A stretch of 24,018 bases of DNA from CALVGQ01 sp964368495 (lineage in GTDB: Bacteria > Bacillota_I > Bacilli_A > Erysipelotrichales > Erysipelotrichaceae), in contig CAYJAJ010000024.1 of assembly GCA_964368495.1 (NCBI GenBank), positions 1-24,018 on the forward strand, given 5' to 3'. Every line of letters starts with the position of its first letter. Positions within the stretch are counted from its first letter, which is position 1. The notes beneath the pieces were generated by a model. The model worked only from the letters and a program-made list of their open reading frames with translations. It had not been told where the DNA came from and did not search any database. The translations under genes were made by a program, and so were the position numbers. Positions 7,238 through 15,195 of the stretch are shown one piece after another.

Positions 7238-8919
7238 TATAACTGAATTTGTTTTGTATCTTTTCCAGATTTTTCGTGAAACGTTAAAACATTCAACAAT
7301 GCCTTATCCTCTGCCTCAATCATCCATGTTACTTTCTTAGAAATTGATTTAGAATTTCCTGTAGAAATCCCACCGTAATAATCCATGAATGTATTTATTT
7401 GACCAAAACCTGCAAGTGAATCAATTTCTTGAATTTTTTCCCCTTGAAGAATTTTATATTCACCTTCAAGACTCACCTTAATCGGTTTACTTACTTCTAA
7501 ATCAACTGCTTCTTCGCTTATATTTGTCGGAAGATATCCATTATTAGAGATGATTGCCTCAACTTTATAAATGTTTTTGCTGATATTTGTTACCTCAACT
7601 TGATTAATTATTAAATGAGGGAGCGTATTTGCAAAACGCAAACTAAATTTTGTTGTTTTCTCAACTTCTTCTAACAAAAATGCATTCGGGCAATTTTGCT
7701 GTGTAAATTTATAATTCCATTTTGACACCTCAACAGTTTTAAGTTGCGGATGTTCTACCTCTTCCCATGACATGATTTCATCAGGACAATTTTCTTCTAT
7801 CCACTTCATTTGTGCCAATTGGCGTTCTAGTTTTTCTTCAGTTGACGCGCTTTTACGGCTCATCCAATCAATTGGCATTCCCGCACGATTTTGAAGATCC
7901 CAAAGTTCAACCGTATAGGCTAGAATCCCTTGAGTCTGATAGCACCAATCATCAAATGCGCCTGATGAATAATTTTCTTGGTCTTCCATAAAACAATCAA
8001 AAATATTAATTGTTGCATAACCCATCTCTGCGGTAGCCATTTTTCCAATTTCACGATAATGTTTCATATCAAGAGCACTTGAAGCTTTTTCAGGCTTAGT
8101 TCCTGGTGGATATAAAATTACTCCTCCACTTGTATGGTGTGTTAAAACTGCGCCAATATTTGGATGCTCTAATACAAAATCTACAATCGCTTTATTTTCA
8201 GGATTACTAAGTGGATACTTTCCAGCTCCACCTTGTCGAACTTCACTAAACCATCCAAACGGGTAATTGCGATTAAAATCCAACCCCCATAGCGGTTTGC
8301 GAATATTAATGTTCATTCCATCAAAATTTTCAATTAGTCCTTCAGTATAAATGTTATAGAACTCCCCTTCAATATCATCTGGTTGACGTGGTTGCATCAC
8401 AAGTTCATGATTTTTTCCTTTTTTCCATGCACCGAATGGACTCTTAACTCGCATCATCCCAATAATACCGTCATTATTCATATCTTCTTGTGTTAAGCCA
8501 CCATCTTTTAAATTATATGGTCGATTAACTGAGCGAAGTGAATATGGTGTAGTCAGATACGTTTCAGCACCATCCACACTCATTCTTGGAATGATATAAA
8601 TTGTCGTTGTATCAATTAATTTTGTAACCTTCTCATCTACCCCATAATTGCTCAATAGATAGTCCATAGTATGCATTGCAGCCATAGAACCTGTAACCTC
8701 ACCTGCGTGATGGTTTCCATCTATGTAAAACGCTGGTTTGCTTAGTGAATTACCCGTTTCTTTATTTGTAATTGTCATCGCCCAAACATCACGATTTTCA
8801 ACACTTTTACAAATGCTTTCTAAATGTACCAATTTCGGGTAATTATTCGCAAAAAACTTGCAGTTATTGGTTAATTCATCATAGACATAATAATGATCAT
8901 ATTTAAATGTTGTTTTCAT
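7237..8919 (-). CDS. Zinc carboxypeptidase, peptidase family M14
   Basis: A metallocarboxypeptidase that should remove C-terminal residues from peptides. In the 560-residue product the zinc motif HxxE is His71-Glu74 (NHHAGEVTG). DFNRNYP (214-220) carries the Asn-Arg pair that holds the substrate carboxylate. THHTSGG (260-266) gives the third zinc ligand, and Glu338 in AYTVELWD is the catalytic acid. The M14 domain fills about 1-350. The remaining ~200 residues look beta-rich and I do not recognise them. There is no signal peptide, so the enzyme is probably cytoplasmic and acts on imported peptides. TAGGAG lies just before the ATG. It starts 9 nt after the ABC ATPase stop and is the last gene of the T-box operon, which ties it to arginine or basic amino acid supply. 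Specificity for basic residues is an inference from that context only. Confidence 0.88.
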   Translation of the reverse strand: MKTTFKYDHYYVYDELTNNCKFFANNYPKLVHLESICKSVENRDVWAMTITNKETGNSLSKPAFYIDGNHHAGEVTGSMAAMHTMDYLLSNYGVDEKVTKLIDTTTIYIIPRMSVDGAETYLTTPYSLRSVNRPYNLKDGGLTQEDMNNDGIIGMMRVKSPFGAWKKGKNHELVMQPRQPDDIEGEFYNIYTEGLIENFDGMNINIRKPLWGLDFNRNYPFGWFSEVRQGGAGKYPLSNPENKAIVDFVLEHPNIGAVLTHHTSGGVILYPPGTKPEKASSALDMKHYREIGKMATAEMGYATINIFDCFMEDQENYSSGAFDDWCYQTQGILAYTVELWDLQNRAGMPIDWMSRKSASTEEKLERQLAQMKWIEENCPDEIMSWEEVEHPQLKTVEVSKWNYKFTQQNCPNAFLLEEVEKTTKFSLRFANTLPHLIINQVEVTNISKNIYKVEAIISNNGYLPTNISEEAVDLEVSKPIKVSLEGEYKILQGEKIQEIDSLAGFGQINTFMDYYGGISTGNSKSISKKVTWMIEAEDKALLNVLTFHEKSGKDTKQIQL

Positions 8920-8928
8920 TTTCTTCTC

Positions 8929-9660
8929 CTACAATACTTTACTTAAAAACTCGATTGTTCTAGGATTTTTAGGATGTTCAAACACCTCAATTGGTGTTCC
9001 TTTTTCTTGAATAATCCCTTCGTCCATAAAGAATACACGATCACTAATTGACTTCGCAAACCCCATCTCATGAGTCACAATAACACATGTCATTCCTTCA
9101 TCAGCAAGCTTTTTAATTACTTCAAGTACTTCTTTTACCATTTCAGGATCTAGTGCAGAAGTTGGCTCATCAAACAACATCACATCTGGTTCCATTGCCA
9201 AAGCACGAATAATTGCTAAACGCTGTTTTTGTCCTCCTGACAATTTTCTTGGGTATTCATATTTCTTATCCGATAACCCAACCATCGCTAATAATTTATC
9301 AGCAATTGCCTCTGCTTCATTTTTTGATATTTTCTTTTCTAATGTTGGTGTAATCGTTATATTTTCTAGAACAGTTAAATGTGGAAATACATTAAACTGT
9401 TGAAACACCATTCCTATTTTTTGTCTATGCACATCCAAATTCACCTTTTTATCAGTAATATCTGTACCCTCAAATATAACTTGACCATCAGTTGGAATTT
9501 CAAGTAAATTTAGGCAACGTAGAAATGTAGATTTCCCAGACCCTGAAGGACCAATAATCGATATCACTTCCCCTTGATTGATTACCTCATCAATTCCTTT
9601 TAAAACTTCTAAATTATTAAAGCTTTTCTTTAAGCCTTTAACTTCAATTAAATTAGTCAC
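8929..9660 (-). CDS. Amino acid ABC transporter ATP-binding protein (PAAT family, GlnQ/ArtM-like)
   Basis: The ATPase that powers import by the binding-protein/permease fusion encoded just upstream. It has 243 residues, the usual length for polar amino acid ATPases, with Walker A GPSGSGKST (37-45), ABC signature LSGGQKQR (140-147), Walker B VMLFDEP (160-166) and the switch His in VIVTHEMGFAK. The start is GTG (9658-9660), overlapping the previous gene in GTGACTAA; AGAGG lies rather far upstream, so translation probably depends on coupling to the permease gene. The substrate cannot be read from the ATPase; the Arg T-box points to arginine. Confidence 0.95.
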   Translation of the reverse strand: MTNLIEVKGLKKSFNNLEVLKGIDEVINQGEVISIIGPSGSGKSTFLRCLNLLEIPTDGQVIFEGTDITDKKVNLDVHRQKIGMVFQQFNVFPHLTVLENITITPTLEKKISKNEAEAIADKLLAMVGLSDKKYEYPRKLSGGQKQRLAIIRALAMEPDVMLFDEPTSALDPEMVKEVLEVIKKLADEGMTCVIVTHEMGFAKSISDRVFFMDEGIIQEKGTPIEVFEHPKNPRTIEFLSKVL

Positions 9661-11173
9661 TTACACTCAACCTCTTTTCTAATAAGTTTACAAAATACGT
9701 TAATACAAGCGTTACCAACAAGTAAATGATGGCAATGACAAACAATGGTTGCCACATTAAGAATTGATTAGCTAATATTGTACGTACATACATCAATTCT
9801 CCTACAGAAAGTGTTGCAGCAATTGATGTTTCTTTAATCATTGTGATATATTCATTTCCCAGTGCAGGCAAGATGTTTTTAATTGCTTGTGGTAAAATAA
9901 TTTTTTTCATACAGTTTGAAGAACTCATCCCTAGTGACCTTGCAGCCTCTGTTTGACCTTTATCAACTGCATTTATTCCACCTCTAATAATTTCTGCAAC
10001 ATAGGCACTACTATTGACAACTAAGGCGAATAAAATAAACATTTCTTTTGGAATAACATTCAAACTAGGAATTGCCATTGGAATGAAAATATACGCAATG
10101 TATAGTTGCACAAGAAGTGGCGTTCCACGTAATACAGTCACATACACTTTTAAAACTATATTCAAAACTTTGTTGTTCATGAACTGCAACATCGCAATAA
10201 ATCCACCAAGAATACTACCGAAGAACACTGCAATGAACGAAAACCAAAGTGTCATTAATAACCCATTTAAGAACAAAGGCCAGTTTTCAATAAATACTTC
10301 GAAAACCCCAGGTGTTTTTACTTCTGCATTTTCATCAATATTTGTAAGAGTTGCTGCTAAAGCCTCTGCTTCAATATGCCATTCATCATAATATCCATTT
10401 TCATTTACATCAATTAATATCTCATTAACTGCTGCAAGTAATTCGGATTCCCCTTTTTTAATAGCAATAACATTTCCCTCTTGAGAATTCGTTTCATCTA
10501 AATAAAACTCTGGATATGCTTTTATTAATCCTTCTGTAGAACTTGCATTTCCTTCCGCAATTTCGCAGGTTACAGCAATTGCATCCAGTTTATAAGAAGC
10601 TAATGATAGTACACCGATATCTATTGTAGTGTACGGCTCAATTGTCGCCCCTAATATTTGATCAGTTGCATACATTTCTTGAAGTGAATTTGCTTGTGCA
10701 CCAATTGTAGTCCCATCAAAATCTTCAAATGTTTGAAATTTATCATAATCTTCTTCACGAATTAGTAAACCATGACAACTTTCTTCACCTTTATTAAATC
10801 CGATTGATAACTCGTAGTTTTCCGCACGTTCTGTTGTCCATCCAAAACCAGAAATTGCCATATCGGCTTTACCTGTGTCTACCGCTGTTAACGTTGTGCT
10901 AAAGTCCATTGTTTCAATTTTCAAATCCACATTCAATTGTTCAGCAATATACTGCGCTAATGAAATATCTGATCCTGCCGGATTTCCATTTGCGTCCAAA
11001 AATTCTAGTGGAACAAAGTCAGGAGATGTAGCAACTATTAATTCTCCTCTTCCTAGTACTTCTTCTAATCTGTTTTCGTAATCTTTCTGTTCACTTTGAC
11101 AACCACTTAACAACACCGATGTCAACAAAACAGTAAGTAGTGCAAAAAATATTTTTTTCATTTTTGTTTTCAT
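9653..11173 (-). CDS. Fused amino acid-binding lipoprotein and ABC permease (PAAT family), likely arginine
   Basis: A single 506-residue polypeptide carries the receptor and the membrane domain of an amino acid importer. Residues 1-25 are a lipoprotein signal with lipobox LLSGC (Cys25). Residues ~35-275 form a type 3 solute-binding domain (GELIVATSPDFVPLEFLD at 43-60; KADMAISGFGWTTERAENYELS at 102-123). From ~295 on, several membrane segments and the EAA coupling loop EAARSLGMSSSNCMKKIILP (409-428) define the permease. Fusions of this kind are known in Bacillota, for example GlnP-type proteins. The permease would form a homodimer carrying two tethered receptors. The start at 11173 has GAGGGA upstream. 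It is the first full gene after the T-box leader and lies 1 nt after the stop of a small leader ORF. Arginine as substrate is inferred from the specifier codon. Confidence 0.92.
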   Translation of the reverse strand: MKTKMKKIFFALLTVLLTSVLLSGCQSEQKDYENRLEEVLGRGELIVATSPDFVPLEFLDANGNPAGSDISLAQYIAEQLNVDLKIETMDFSTTLTAVDTGKADMAISGFGWTTERAENYELSIGFNKGEESCHGLLIREEDYDKFQTFEDFDGTTIGAQANSLQEMYATDQILGATIEPYTTIDIGVLSLASYKLDAIAVTCEIAEGNASSTEGLIKAYPEFYLDETNSQEGNVIAIKKGESELLAAVNEILIDVNENGYYDEWHIEAEALAATLTNIDENAEVKTPGVFEVFIENWPLFLNGLLMTLWFSFIAVFFGSILGGFIAMLQFMNNKVLNIVLKVYVTVLRGTPLLVQLYIAYIFIPMAIPSLNVIPKEMFILFALVVNSSAYVAEIIRGGINAVDKGQTEAARSLGMSSSNCMKKIILPQAIKNILPALGNEYITMIKETSIAATLSVGELMYVRTILANQFLMWQPLFVIAIIYLLVTLVLTYFVNLLEKRLSVSD

Positions 11174-11174
11174 T

Positions 11175-11228
11175 TTATTCCCTCATTTCCTTCATCACAT
11201 CAAATCCTTGCCTTCGATCACTATCCAT
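11175..11228 (-). CDS. Putative 17-codon leader ORF before the binding-protein gene
   Basis: On the minus strand GGGGTG stands 6 nt before an ATG (11226-11228), opening a frame that encodes MDSDRRQGFDVMKEMRE. Its TAA ends 1 nt before the ATG of the transporter gene (TAA-A-ATG). It lies after the T-box terminator, so it is transcribed only when the T-box allows read-through. Three of its 17 residues are Arg, including one Arg-Arg pair. It is in a different frame from the downstream gene, so it is not an alternative N-terminus. It could serve translational coupling or a second, ribosome-based response. It could also be chance, although the strong ribosome binding site and exact junction argue for use. 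Confidence 0.45.
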   Translation of the reverse strand: MDSDRRQGFDVMKEMRE

Positions 11229-11244
11229 AAAATCACCCCTAAAT

Positions 11245-11476
11245 ATAAAAACGCCATCTCTATATGCTAGAGACGACGTATATCGCGGTACCACCCTAGT
11301 TGCCAAAAAATTTGACCACCTCAACCATAACGTTGGCTTTTACGTCCAATCCTACTTTATTCAGATTAGCTTCTTACAAGTGCGTTTCACTTTCAACATT
11401 GCCATAAGGCTTCCACTCTACCCTTACTCGCTATCGGTAATTTCCAGTTACTCTCTTGATCTTTGAATTTGTATAT
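11245..11476 (-). ncRNA. T-box leader riboswitch, apparent specifier CGC (arginine)
   Basis: The minus strand contains the T-box core AGGGTGGTACCGCG (11284-11297). It is followed by a 12-bp terminator hairpin (ACGTCGTCTCTA pairing with TAGAGATGGCGT, 11251-11279) and TTTTT. Upstream, Stem I can be folded: lower helix CAAG/CTTG (11455-11458 with 11377-11380), a specifier loop with AGTA (11449-11452) opposite GAAACGCA (11381-11388), and a distal hairpin TAAGG/CCTTA (11405-11426). The GAA-A-NNN-A arrangement matches that of the glyQS T-box and puts CGC (11382-11384) in the specifier position, which codes for arginine. The UGGU bulge would pair with an A at the tRNA discriminator. Uncharged tRNA-Arg should therefore switch on the transporter-peptidase operon. 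The T-box call is firm; the codon assignment is a hand fold. Confidence 0.9.
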
Positions 11477-11482
11477 GAAACA

Positions 11483-11511
11483 AATATAAAGCATCGAAAT
11501 AAATTTGTCAA
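11483..11511 (-). promoter_or_regulatory. Promoter of the T-box operon
   Basis: On the minus strand a perfect TTGACA (11506-11511) and TATATT (11483-11488) are separated by 17 nt. The start site would be near 11476, just upstream of Stem I. The rest of this gap, 11512-11604, is AT-rich, and I see no clear terminator for the aminopeptidase there. Confidence 0.85.
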
Positions 11512-11604
11512 CATCTTTTTGAAAAAAATGTCTTTTTTATGAAACAAATCAAAAATATTTTCAGAAACATTCAATTTAATACTATGATTGTTTTTTCTTT
11601 AATT

Positions 11605-12981
11605 TTATTTTATGTTCTTTAAAAAAGCTACATAACCGTGATAAGCCTCAAAAACATCTGCTTTCGATACCACTTCCCATGGTGCGTGCATGTTTTGTAC
11701 TGCAATACCTGCATCAATAACTTCCATATTTAAATTAGCTAGGATATAAGCGATTGTTCCGCCTCCTCCTAAATCAATTTTTCCTAATTCAGCAGTTTGA
11801 AATTGAACATTGTTGTCATCCATTACAGCACGAAGTTCAGCAATAAATTCTGGGTTAGCATCGTTACAACCGCCTTTACCACGACTTCCAGTATATTTAT
11901 TAAAACAAATCCCCATTCCTAAAAAAGCTGTATTTTTCATTTCATTTACCGATGGATAATTAGGATCAAAACCAGCACTTACATCACTCGACAACATTTT
12001 ACTATTAGTAAAAGTACGACGAAGTTTCAAGTCGTTGTACTCTTCAATACAATTAATTAACTCTGCAACTGTATTTTCAAAGAAGCGACTGTGCATTCCA
12101 CTTGCTCCTTGACTTCCTACTTCTTCTTTATCCACTAAGATACAGCAAGTAGTACGTTTAGGTTTATCTACCGCAAGGGTTGCCATTAGCGAAGTATATG
12201 CACATACACGATCATCATGACCATACCCCATAACCATACTACGATCTAATCCATAGTCGCGTGCTTTTCCTGCTGGCACAATTTCAAGCTCCGAGGAAAT
12301 AAAATCATCCTCTTCAATGTCGTATTTTTCTTTTAAAAGTGTCAAAATTGCCGATTTTACTTTATCTTTTTCTGCATTTTTCGCTGGAATACTTCCAACA
12401 AGCACATTTAAATCTTCACCTTCAACCACTGTTGCACCAGGTTTTTTTAGTTGCTCCTGAGATAAATGAATTAATAAATCACTGATTCCAACAACAGGAT
12501 CACAATCATCTTCACCAATACAAATGTTTACTTTTGTACCATCTTTTTTGCAAACTACACCATGGAGTGCCATAGGTGTTGCAACCCATTGATATTTTTT
12601 AACACCACCATAATAATGCGTATCCAACAAAACCAAACCATGATCTTCATAAAGAGGTTTTTGTTTAATATCTAGACGAGGTGAATCAATATGTGCACCT
12701 AAAATATTCATCCCTTCAGTAATTGAATCTTCACCAATCACAAAAAGAACAATGGTTTTATCCATATTCGTTGCATATATTTTATCGTATACTTGAATAT
12801 TTTTATTGCCGCTTAAATATTCATTGATACTCACAAAGCCGTTAGCCTCGACAATTTTTACACTTTCTTTAACACATTCACGCTCTGTTTTACAAACTGA
12901 AATATAATTTTTGTATCCTTCATTAAATTCAAAACATGACTTCAACTCTTGATCGCTGTATTTTTCCCAAACTGTTTTCAT
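11605..12981 (-). CDS. Aspartyl aminopeptidase, peptidase family M18
   Basis: A cytoplasmic dinuclear-zinc aminopeptidase that removes N-terminal residues, classically Asp and Glu, from peptides. The 458-residue product carries the family motifs in order: GAHIDSPRLD (ligand His97), GHDDRVCAYTS (bridging Asp ~256), DKEEVGSQGASG (catalytic and ligand Glu 286-287), SADVSAGFDPNY-like SSDVSAGFDPN, and MHAPWEV near the C-terminus (ligand His). The length suits the bacterial M18 group (ApeA/ApeB-like). I set the start at the ATG 12979-12981, because GGAGG lies 5 nt before it. An ATG four codons upstream (12993) has the GGAGG inside its own coding sequence and no site of its own. It is probably a single-gene unit between the second patatin gene and the T-box operon. 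Confidence 0.93.
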   Translation of the reverse strand: MKTVWEKYSDQELKSCFEFNEGYKNYISVCKTERECVKESVKIVEANGFVSINEYLSGNKNIQVYDKIYATNMDKTIVLFVIGEDSITEGMNILGAHIDSPRLDIKQKPLYEDHGLVLLDTHYYGGVKKYQWVATPMALHGVVCKKDGTKVNICIGEDDCDPVVGISDLLIHLSQEQLKKPGATVVEGEDLNVLVGSIPAKNAEKDKVKSAILTLLKEKYDIEEDDFISSELEIVPAGKARDYGLDRSMVMGYGHDDRVCAYTSLMATLAVDKPKRTTCCILVDKEEVGSQGASGMHSRFFENTVAELINCIEEYNDLKLRRTFTNSKMLSSDVSAGFDPNYPSVNEMKNTAFLGMGICFNKYTGSRGKGGCNDANPEFIAELRAVMDDNNVQFQTAELGKIDLGGGGTIAYILANLNMEVIDAGIAVQNMHAPWEVVSKADVFEAYHGYVAFLKNIK

Positions 12982-13001
12982 AAGTTCCTCCATTCAATAT
13001 A

Positions 13002-13028
13002 ATTATACTTACTTTTTATAAAAGTCAA
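13002..13028 (-). promoter_or_regulatory. Candidate promoter of the aminopeptidase gene
   Basis: TTGACT (13023-13028) and TATAAT (13002-13007) on the minus strand, 15 nt apart. The spacing is shorter than the usual 17, so the -35 assignment is doubtful. Confidence 0.45.
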
Positions 13029-13054
13029 AGTATTTTTCATTAAATACATGATGT

Positions 13055-13087
13055 TAAAAAAAAGGAACATCATCATGATAATGTCCC
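13055..13087 (-). terminator. Terminator of patatin copy 2
   Basis: On the minus strand GGACAT (13081-13086) pairs with ATGTTCC (13064-13070, one G-U), followed by TTTTTTTT. It begins at the stop codon of the patatin gene. Confidence 0.75.
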
Positions 13088-13941
13088 TACTTATTAATAA
13101 ATTCTAAAATTTCTGCTTTTCGATTTTCCATATCCTGTATTCCTAGTTCATACAATTTTTTTAGGTTTTCAGGATCCCCACTAAAACGCTTAACTGGTAT
13201 ACTTATACTTGGTCTTATTAATATACAACGACCTTTTTTAATTTCTTCTTCTATTTTATTCATTTGTGCATGATAACTTTCATGACGATTTATATAGTTA
13301 TGAACCATCTTAGGGTAGTTAGGATAATTAAACTTCATAAACCATCGCATAAATGCTCCAGCTGCTTTTCTAACGTATCCTTCTGGTTTTGTAACAATAA
13401 CAATATTTCGATTGCATCCTTTTTCTAGTGCTCTTTCAATAGGTATCATAACAGAAATCCCACCATCAAGCATTTTCATTCCGTTATAGTAAACAATATT
13501 TCCAGCAATAGGTAGTGTGCATGCTGCTTTAAGCATGCGTAGTTCATCATCCAAATGTGATGCGTTATAGAAAATAGTCTCACATTTTTCCATGTCATAT
13601 ACACCAAATTCTAATGGACTGTTCTTCTCTCTTAATGATGAAGTATTATATTTTAAATCCTTAAGCAACAGTTGATCAAACATATAATTGTATCCAACAT
13701 ATCTACCTTCATGCAAAATTGGGTAAAGTCCAATATTTTTTTTATCTGCTGTATGAATCACTGTAGTATCATGAAGCAACTTCTCATCTTTCAAAAAGTA
13801 ATTACAAATATTTAAAGCTCCCGCAGAAATACCAACTCCATAATCTGCTTCAATGTTATTTTGAATCATCCAAGTTAAACAACCAGCGGTGTATGCACCT
13901 CGCATTCCTCCACCTTCTAATATCAATCCTAATTTATTCAT
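13087..13941 (-). CDS. Patatin-like phospholipase family protein (copy 2)
   Basis: A 284-residue predicted serine acyl-hydrolase with an intact motif set: oxyanion loop EGGGMRG (9-15), nucleophile elbow GISAG (37-41, Ser39) and Asp159 in LDGGISVMIPI. Its fold and length match the copy at 6160-7002, and both share the LxLEGGxxRGxxTAGxL start and the YP-rich middle (KFNYPNYPKM here, KLKYPKLAQV there), so they are paralogues. They are clearly diverged and not recent duplicates. AAAGGTGA precedes the ATG. No signal peptide is present, so it probably acts in the cytoplasm or on the inner membrane face. Its substrate is unknown. Confidence 0.88.
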   Translation of the reverse strand: MNKLGLILEGGGMRGAYTAGCLTWMIQNNIEADYGVGISAGALNICNYFLKDEKLLHDTTVIHTADKKNIGLYPILHEGRYVGYNYMFDQLLLKDLKYNTSSLREKNSPLEFGVYDMEKCETIFYNASHLDDELRMLKAACTLPIAGNIVYYNGMKMLDGGISVMIPIERALEKGCNRNIVIVTKPEGYVRKAAGAFMRWFMKFNYPNYPKMVHNYINRHESYHAQMNKIEEEIKKGRCILIRPSISIPVKRFSGDPENLKKLYELGIQDMENRKAEILEFINK

Positions 13942-13996
13942 TTTATCACCTTTAAATAGTTTAATATAAATTGAATTTTTTTACAATTGCTAACTT

Positions 13997-14644
13997 TTAA
14001 AATAAACCCATATAAAATTCTATTTTATCTAAAAATTCTTGCCAAGATGTTTCATCAATCATACCAGCAGGACAAAGTTTACCACTAAAGTGTTGATGTC
14101 TATAGACATCACTGCTTTTTAGATTGTATGCATCTAATAAAGTAGCCACTAATTTAGCAGCATTATCTTTACTTTTATCGTAGTTGCTTCCTTCATTAAC
14201 ACATATTTCGACCCCAATTCCATTTAAATTGCCACCACTAACTGCTAATTTATCCCCTGCATGCCAGGCAACTTCATGATCTGGTAAATGATGATAAATG
14301 ACATTTTCATCTACTGTATAATGCCAAGAATTTTCATCAGTTAGATTAGTCAATAAATATTCAGAGTGATTTTCTGCATCAGCAGTAGAAGAAAAATTAT
14401 CAGTTTCGTGGATAACTATCATTTTAATCTCTCTATTTATCATCGGGCGATTGATAGATGGTGTAGGAATAATTTCGTGAATTACTTGGATATCAAATGC
14501 ATTTTGTATATTAGCATCCACTACTGAAAAATTACCACCAAAATAATTTTTTACAAAAAAAACACTAACAATTAGCGTAAATAAAACCGCAAATATTTGC
14601 AGTTTTTTCTTAACATCATTTTTTAATCTTCTTTTTATTGCCAT
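13997..14644 (-). CDS. Membrane-anchored N-acetylmuramoyl-L-alanine amidase (amidase_2/PGRP fold)
   Basis: Cleaves the bond between MurNAc and L-Ala of peptidoglycan outside the membrane. The 215-residue protein has a basic N-terminus, one membrane segment at ~15-33, then the amidase_2 domain at ~70-200. Key residues are present: His79 in MIVIHET, SWHYTVDENVIYHHLPD (106-122), the catalytic-type Glu146 in NGIGVEICVN, and RHQHFSGKLCP (182-192), giving His183, Lys189 and Cys191. This is the zinc site of T7 lysozyme and CwlA-like amidases. There is no wall-binding repeat, so the N-terminal anchor positions the enzyme. The ATG comes 1 nt after the stop of the upstream small membrane protein (TAA-T-ATG), with GAGGAT inside that gene's end, which points to translational coupling. 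Confidence 0.9.
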   Translation of the reverse strand: MAIKRRLKNDVKKKLQIFAVLFTLIVSVFFVKNYFGGNFSVVDANIQNAFDIQVIHEIIPTPSINRPMINREIKMIVIHETDNFSSTADAENHSEYLLTNLTDENSWHYTVDENVIYHHLPDHEVAWHAGDKLAVSGGNLNGIGVEICVNEGSNYDKSKDNAAKLVATLLDAYNLKSSDVYRHQHFSGKLCPAGMIDETSWQEFLDKIEFYMGLF

Positions 14645-14645
14645 A

Positions 14646-15119
14646 TTATCCTCGATTATTAAAGTACTCTCTTCTTTTTTTGGCTACTTTTTTTTCTTTG
14701 CCCTTTGCAAATGTGTTTAACAAAATAAACAAATTACTGCTTCGATATATATCGCTTTTTATTTCTTGACCGTCAATCAAAACAAAAATGATTTTATCCC
14801 CGTCAGCAGACTTAACATATTGCCAATTTAGCAATTCTTCCCAATAAATACAATAGCAAGTATTAATTTGCCTACTATCATAAACAACCAACAAGTTGTT
14901 ATATATTTCTAAAAGTGTTCTATCCGGCATTGCAACAAGTGCAAACAAACATACTGCAATTACACTAAGAAATAACACAGAATAGGCACTAAACAAAAAC
15001 ATTAATCCTATGGATAAAAAAAGTATAATAGAAATAAATTGTGTAGGTTTAACTGTGAGTGTTAACATTGGTGGCACTTCTCTTGGAATATTATATATTT
15101 TAAGTTCTTTGGATTTCAT
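14646..15119 (-). CDS. Small membrane protein of unknown function, coupled to the amidase
   Basis: I do not recognise a family. The 157-residue product starts with a short polar stretch, then two hydrophobic helices (~28-43 and ~47-64) forming a hairpin. A cytoplasmic-side domain of ~90 residues follows (DRTLLEIYNNLLVVYD..., FVLIDGQEIKSDIYRSSNLFILL) and ends in a strongly basic tail (KGKEKKVAKKRREYF). The beta-rich look of the soluble part resembles bacterial PH-like domains (YcxB or bPH2 type), but this is only an impression. GAGGTG lies upstream of the ATG, and TGT-TAAAAT (15137-15145, minus strand) may be its extended -10. It ends 1 nt before the amidase start, so the two are probably made together, and a role in localising or regulating wall hydrolysis is a reasonable inference. 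Confidence 0.75.
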   Translation of the reverse strand: MKSKELKIYNIPREVPPMLTLTVKPTQFISIILFLSIGLMFLFSAYSVLFLSVIAVCLFALVAMPDRTLLEIYNNLLVVYDSRQINTCYCIYWEELLNWQYVKSADGDKIIFVLIDGQEIKSDIYRSSNLFILLNTFAKGKEKKVAKKRREYFNNRG

Positions 15120-15195
15120 AAAAACACCTCATTGTTATTTTAACATAAATGTTTTTGAATAAAAATGAAGTTTCTATGAAAGAAATTAATATTTC

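Noticed and set aside
10014..10391. Open frame of 125 codons on the plus strand
   Set aside because: Antisense to the permease half of the fusion gene, with no family features.
11140..11466. Open frame of 108 codons on the plus strand
   Set aside because: It runs antisense through the T-box leader and the lipoprotein signal region; the RNA structure on the other strand explains this sequence.
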